From an uncultured Clostridia bacterium (lineage in GTDB: Bacteria; Bacillota; Clostridia; TANB77; CAG-508), in contig CANQRO010000056.1 of NCBI GenBank assembly GCA_947626205.1, positions 1-9,338 on the forward strand: DNA of 9,338 nt. Reading direction: 5' to 3'. The position numbers and the translations under genes are program-made. How positions within the stretch are numbered: position 1 is the first letter of the stretch; every line of letters starts with the position of its first letter. Below, in pieces: positions 7,045 to 9,338 of the stretch. Under the pieces are notes generated by a model, which was not told the DNA's origin, did not search any database, and saw only the letters and a list, made by a program, of their open reading frames with translations.

Positions 7045-7689
7045 ATGACACAGATGAATCATTTTACAAACGATTATGAGAATATGCCAGATGAAAAAGT
7101 AATTGAAGTCATCCAATCCGGCGACAATACTGCGTTGAATTACATGATGGAAAAATATAATAATTTAGTAAATATGAAAGCTAGTAAATTCTTTATGGCA
7201 GGAGCAGATAAAGATGATATTATACAAGAAGGATTAATAGGATTATATAAAGCTACGAAATCCTTCAATTCCGGCATGCAAAATTCATTTAAAACATTCG
7301 CTAATCTTTGCATAGAAAGACAGCTAATTACAGCGCTTAAAACATCAAATCGTCAAAAAAATATTCCATTAAATTCAGCATTTTCATTAAATTCATCAGC
7401 ATATGATGAAAACGATGATGTAGAGGTAATGGATGTATTAGAAACAGACACAGTAGAGGATCCATTAGACACATTAACACAAAAAGAATATTATCGCTCA
7501 ATGCAATCTAAAATAGAAGAATCATTAAGCGATTTCGAAAAAAAAGTATTGCATTTATATAAAGAAGGAAAACCTTATGCAGAAATTGCACAAATTTTAA
7601 ATACAAAAGTAAAATCTGTAGATACAGCAATACAAAGAATAAGAAAAAAGGCAAATAAAATAAAAGAGAATATAGAAAAAGAAGGATAG
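7045..7689 (+). CDS. sigH: RNA polymerase sigma factor of the SigH (Spo0H) family
   Basis: 214 residues. It directs RNA polymerase to a subset of promoters, in Bacilli and Clostridia those for transition-state and early sporulation genes. Sigma region 2 spans about 35-103, with the -10 recognition and core-binding stretch DDIIQEGLIGLYKA (57-70) and the conserved FANLCIERQLITALK (85-99), followed by RQKNIPLNS. The linker (112-150) is acidic. Region 4 is about 152-206, with its helix-turn-helix at YAEIAQILNTKVKSVDTAIQ (178-197). Length and motif order match B. subtilis SigH. The ribosome binding site AGGAGGT (7026-7032) is 12 bases from the ATG, longer than usual; a stop codon in the same frame at 7036-7038 excludes an earlier start. 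It has its own promoter and ends inside a hairpin terminator. The ECF-like alternative is disfavoured by the QEGLIGLYKA and IPLNS signatures. Confidence 0.9.
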   Translation: MTQMNHFTNDYENMPDEKVIEVIQSGDNTALNYMMEKYNNLVNMKASKFFMAGADKDDIIQEGLIGLYKATKSFNSGMQNSFKTFANLCIERQLITALKTSNRQKNIPLNSAFSLNSSAYDENDDVEVMDVLETDTVEDPLDTLTQKEYYRSMQSKIEESLSDFEKKVLHLYKEGKPYAEIAQILNTKVKSVDTAIQRIRKKANKIKENIEKEG

Positions 7690-7711
7690 CTTTTTTAAGT
7701 TATCCTTCTTT
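7678..7711 (+). terminator. Hairpin overlapping the sigH stop codon
   Basis: Bases 7678-7692 pair with 7697-7711 around a TTTT loop, with one G-U pair (7689-7700). The left arm includes the last codons of sigH. The following tract is only moderately T-rich, so this may work together with the stronger hairpin just downstream. Confidence 0.55.
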
Positions 7712-7727
7712 CTATAGTAATACTTGT

Positions 7728-7763
7728 AAAAATAACTCGCATTTTAAAATGCGAGTTATTTTT
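7728..7763. terminator. Perfect 18-bp palindromic bidirectional terminator
   Basis: 7728-7745 is the exact reverse complement of 7746-7763, with GC core AACTCGC/GCGAGTT flanked by A5 and T5 runs. It terminates sigH from the left and the HTH-repeat gene from the right. Its right arm reaches 7763, overlapping the minus-strand stop codon (7762-7764). Confidence 0.9.
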
Positions 7764-9338
7764 ATAATTCCATTCCTTTTTTTGCTTCCATTTGTTTTTT
7801 TATTTGTACTATTTCTGTTTCTCTTAATCCTGTTATTCTCATTATCTCCGCTATAGATGTTTTAGGATATTGTATAATTAATCTTCGGGCTGATTGTCGT
7901 TTTTTTGTATGCTCTAATTCTTGTTTCATTTTCTTTAATTTTTCTAAGTTCAAATAATGCTTATCAGGATCATTGATGAGCATATTTAGAAAGTATATAG
8001 CTTCATCTATTTGTCTTATTTTTATATATCCATTTATCAATAAAACTACATCATTATATCCTATTGTATCATATTTTCTGTCTATCAAATTACGATATTT
8101 TAAGATATCTTCCTTTTTTATTGTTCTATTTTTGATTTTTTCGTTTATACTTTTTTTAAATTTTTCAAAATATTCGTTTTTTGATTTGGTTACTAATTCA
8201 CTATTCTTATATTTTTTTATATTTTTTCCAGTTCCTTCAGCTAATCTTTCTATTTTTCTTGCTTCTTTTCCTTCTTTTTTTGCTTTTTCTAGCAGCTTAC
8301 TGTCTATTTGTTTTATTCTATTATACACAGTTGATTTAGTTACTCCCTGCTCATCCGCTATTTCTTGTAGTGTTTTTCCATCTCTTATGCCTTCTAATAT
8401 ACTTTCACTTAGCTTGTAATTTCTTGCTTCTTTTCCTTCTTTTCTTGCTTTTTCTACCAATTTACTATCTATTTGATTTATTCTATTAGATACGGTTGTT
8501 TGAGTTATTCCTTGCTCATCCGCTATTTCTTTTTGTGTCTTTCCAGTTCTTATGCCTTCTAATATACTTTCACTTAGGCCGTCTTTTCTTACTTCATTTC
8601 TTTTTTCTTTTCCTTCTTTTCTTGCTTTTTCTACCAATTTACTATCTATTTGATTTATTCTATTAGATATGGTTTTTTGAGTTATTCCTTGCTCATCCGC
8701 TATTTCTTTTTGTGTCTTTCCATCCCTTATGCCTTCTAATATACTTTCACTTAGTTTGTCTTGTTTTGTCTTTTTTACAAGATTACTATACATTTGATTT
8801 ATTCTTCTAGATACAGTTGCTTTAGATATATTGTGTTTATCCGCTATTTCCTTTAGTGTTTTTCCAGCTCTTATGTCTTCTAACATACTTTCACTTAGTT
8901 TGTCTTGTTTTGCTTTTCTATCTTTTCTTGCCTCTTCTACCAATTTACTATCTATTTGCTTTATTTTTCTAGATACGGTTGGTTGGGTTACTCCGTGTTC
9001 AGCGGCTATTTCTTTTAACGTCTTTCCATTTCTTATGCTTTCTAATATACTTTTACTTAGCTTGTCTTGTTCTGATTTTTTTGCCTCTTTTCTTGCCTTT
9101 TCTACTAATTTACTATTTATTTGCTTTATTCTATTAGATATGGTTTGTTGAGCTACGCCTTGTTCATCTGCTATTTCTTTTTGAGTCTTTCCAGCTCTTA
9201 TGCCTTCTAATATATTTTCACTTAGCTTGTCATTTCTTACTTTATTTTTTGCTTCTTTTCTTTTTTCTTTTCCTTCTTTTCTTGCCTCCTTTCTTTTTTC
9301 TTTTCCTTCTTTTCTTGCCTCTTCTATCAATTTACTAT
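7762..9338 (-). CDS. Tandem helix-turn-helix repeat protein, N-terminus beyond the window
   Basis: No named family is recognised. The frame stays open to the right edge. A TTG at 9328-9330 could be read as a start but encodes the Leu of a repeat (DSKLIEEARK), so the gene continues further right. Residues below count from that TTG. Six HTH repeats lie at 36-90, 91-144, 145-192, 193-251, 252-306 and 307-359. Each has the core GKTQKEIADEQG, then TQxTISNRINQ as predicted recognition helix, then a basic Lys/Arg/Glu-rich helical linker. The C-terminal part (360-522) lacks the repeat: it is Lys-rich, then has a helical, TPR-like stretch (about 425-475), and ends with a divergent HTH-like segment (SIAEIMRITGLRETEIVQIK, 492-511). 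No signal peptide or membrane segment is seen. Sequence-specific DNA binding is inferred from the HTH cores. Base composition resembles the neighbours. A regulator, a nucleoid-type protein or a mobile-element protein are all possible. Confidence 0.85.
   Translation of the reverse strand, partial: SKLIEEARKEGKEKRKEARKEGKEKRKEAKNKVRNDKLSENILEGIRAGKTQKEIADEQGVAQQTISNRIKQINSKLVEKARKEAKKSEQDKLSKSILESIRNGKTLKEIAAEHGVTQPTVSRKIKQIDSKLVEEARKDRKAKQDKLSESMLEDIRAGKTLKEIADKHNISKATVSRRINQMYSNLVKKTKQDKLSESILEGIRDGKTQKEIADEQGITQKTISNRINQIDSKLVEKARKEGKEKRNEVRKDGLSESILEGIRTGKTQKEIADEQGITQTTVSNRINQIDSKLVEKARKEGKEARNYKLSESILEGIRDGKTLQEIADEQGVTKSTVYNRIKQIDSKLLEKAKKEGKEARKIERLAEGTGKNIKKYKNSELVTKSKNEYFEKFKKSINEKIKNRTIKKEDILKYRNLIDRKYDTIGYNDVVLLINGYIKIRQIDEAIYFLNMLINDPDKHYLNLEKLKKMKQELEHTKKRQSARRLIIQYPKTSIAEIMRITGLRETEIVQIKKQMEAKKGMEL
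8254..9225 (-). repeat. Six tandem copies of an HTH-coding repeat, 144-177 nt each
   Basis: The block around CTTCTAATATACTTTCACTT recurs, with small changes, at 8391, 8556, 8733, 8877, 9039 and 9204, giving spacings of 165, 177, 144, 162 and 165 nt, all multiples of three. The length differences fall in the basic linker, not in the HTH core. The copies at 8431-8577 and 8608-8754 match at 142 of 147 positions. This indicates recent duplication or recombination within the gene. A further copy evidently begins beyond 9338. Confidence 0.95.
9257..9322. repeat. 33-nt direct tandem duplication in a pyrimidine-rich tract
   Basis: 9257-9289 and 9290-9322 are identical except for the last base. They encode two copies of the 11-residue linker unit EARKEGKEKRK on the minus strand. 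The plus strand is almost pure pyrimidine here apart from G at 9284 and 9317, so slippage or triplex formation is possible. Confidence 0.9.

Noticed and set aside
7973..9151. Plus-strand open frames of 148 and 106 codons with apparent hydrophobic repeats
   Set aside because: They mirror the HTH-repeat gene: Lys/Glu-rich coding on the minus strand gives Phe/Leu/Ser-rich shadows that mimic membrane proteins.
8254..9225. CRISPR array
   Set aside because: The repeats are 144-177 nt, in frame, with coding-type variation, and have no short repeat plus unique spacer pattern.
8254..9225. TAL-effector or zinc-finger homology
   Set aside because: The repeats are 48-59 residues with an HTH core; they have neither the 33-35-residue TALE helix pair nor Cys/His zinc ligands. 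Only the idea of modularity is shared.
9328..9330. TTG as the true start of the HTH-repeat gene
   Set aside because: No ribosome binding site precedes it, and the codon plus its upstream neighbours continue the repeat sequence.

Overview
The window comes from a low-GC, AT-rich Gram-positive bacterium, most likely an anaerobic, spore-forming-type member of the Clostridia. The evidence is strong AAGGAGG-type ribosome binding sites, sigma-A-like promoters, the two-subunit PyrD/PyrK dihydroorotate dehydrogenase, a DacF-type D,D-carboxypeptidase and a SigH-family sigma factor. I cannot name the species.

Layout from left to right. Positions 3-203 hold the last 66 codons of a plus-strand gene. A bidirectional terminator (246-305) separates it from a minus-strand orotate phosphoribosyltransferase-like gene (323-1177). 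Next is a 220-base gap carrying that gene's promoter and a 16-bp hairpin embedded in a cluster of DnaA-box-like sequences. A minus-strand D-alanyl-D-alanine carboxypeptidase (1398-2645) follows. From a divergent promoter at about 2739-2767, a plus-strand pyrimidine cluster runs pyrC-pyrF-pyrK-pyrD (2799-6950). The sigH-like gene (7045-7689) has its own near-consensus promoter. It converges, across a perfect 18-bp bidirectional terminator, on a minus-strand gene (7762 to beyond the right edge) that encodes an array of tandem helix-turn-helix repeats.

Together the pyr genes cover dihydroorotase, dihydroorotate dehydrogenase and OMP decarboxylase. The PyrE-like protein on the other strand would fill the orotate-to-OMP step. 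carAB, pyrB and pyrR are not in the window. The pyr leader is only about 25 bases, too short for a PyrR-type attenuator. pyrD carries a one-base frameshift near its 5' end (extra C at 6101), although the rest of the gene is intact.

The most unusual item is the gene at the right edge. It has at least six 48-59-residue HTH repeats, nearly identical in sequence, yet one residue at the start of the predicted recognition helix differs in all six (Q, P, A, K, T, S). The two most similar neighbouring repeats differ almost only by amino-acid-changing substitutions. This suggests a diversifying, possibly modular, DNA-binding array.
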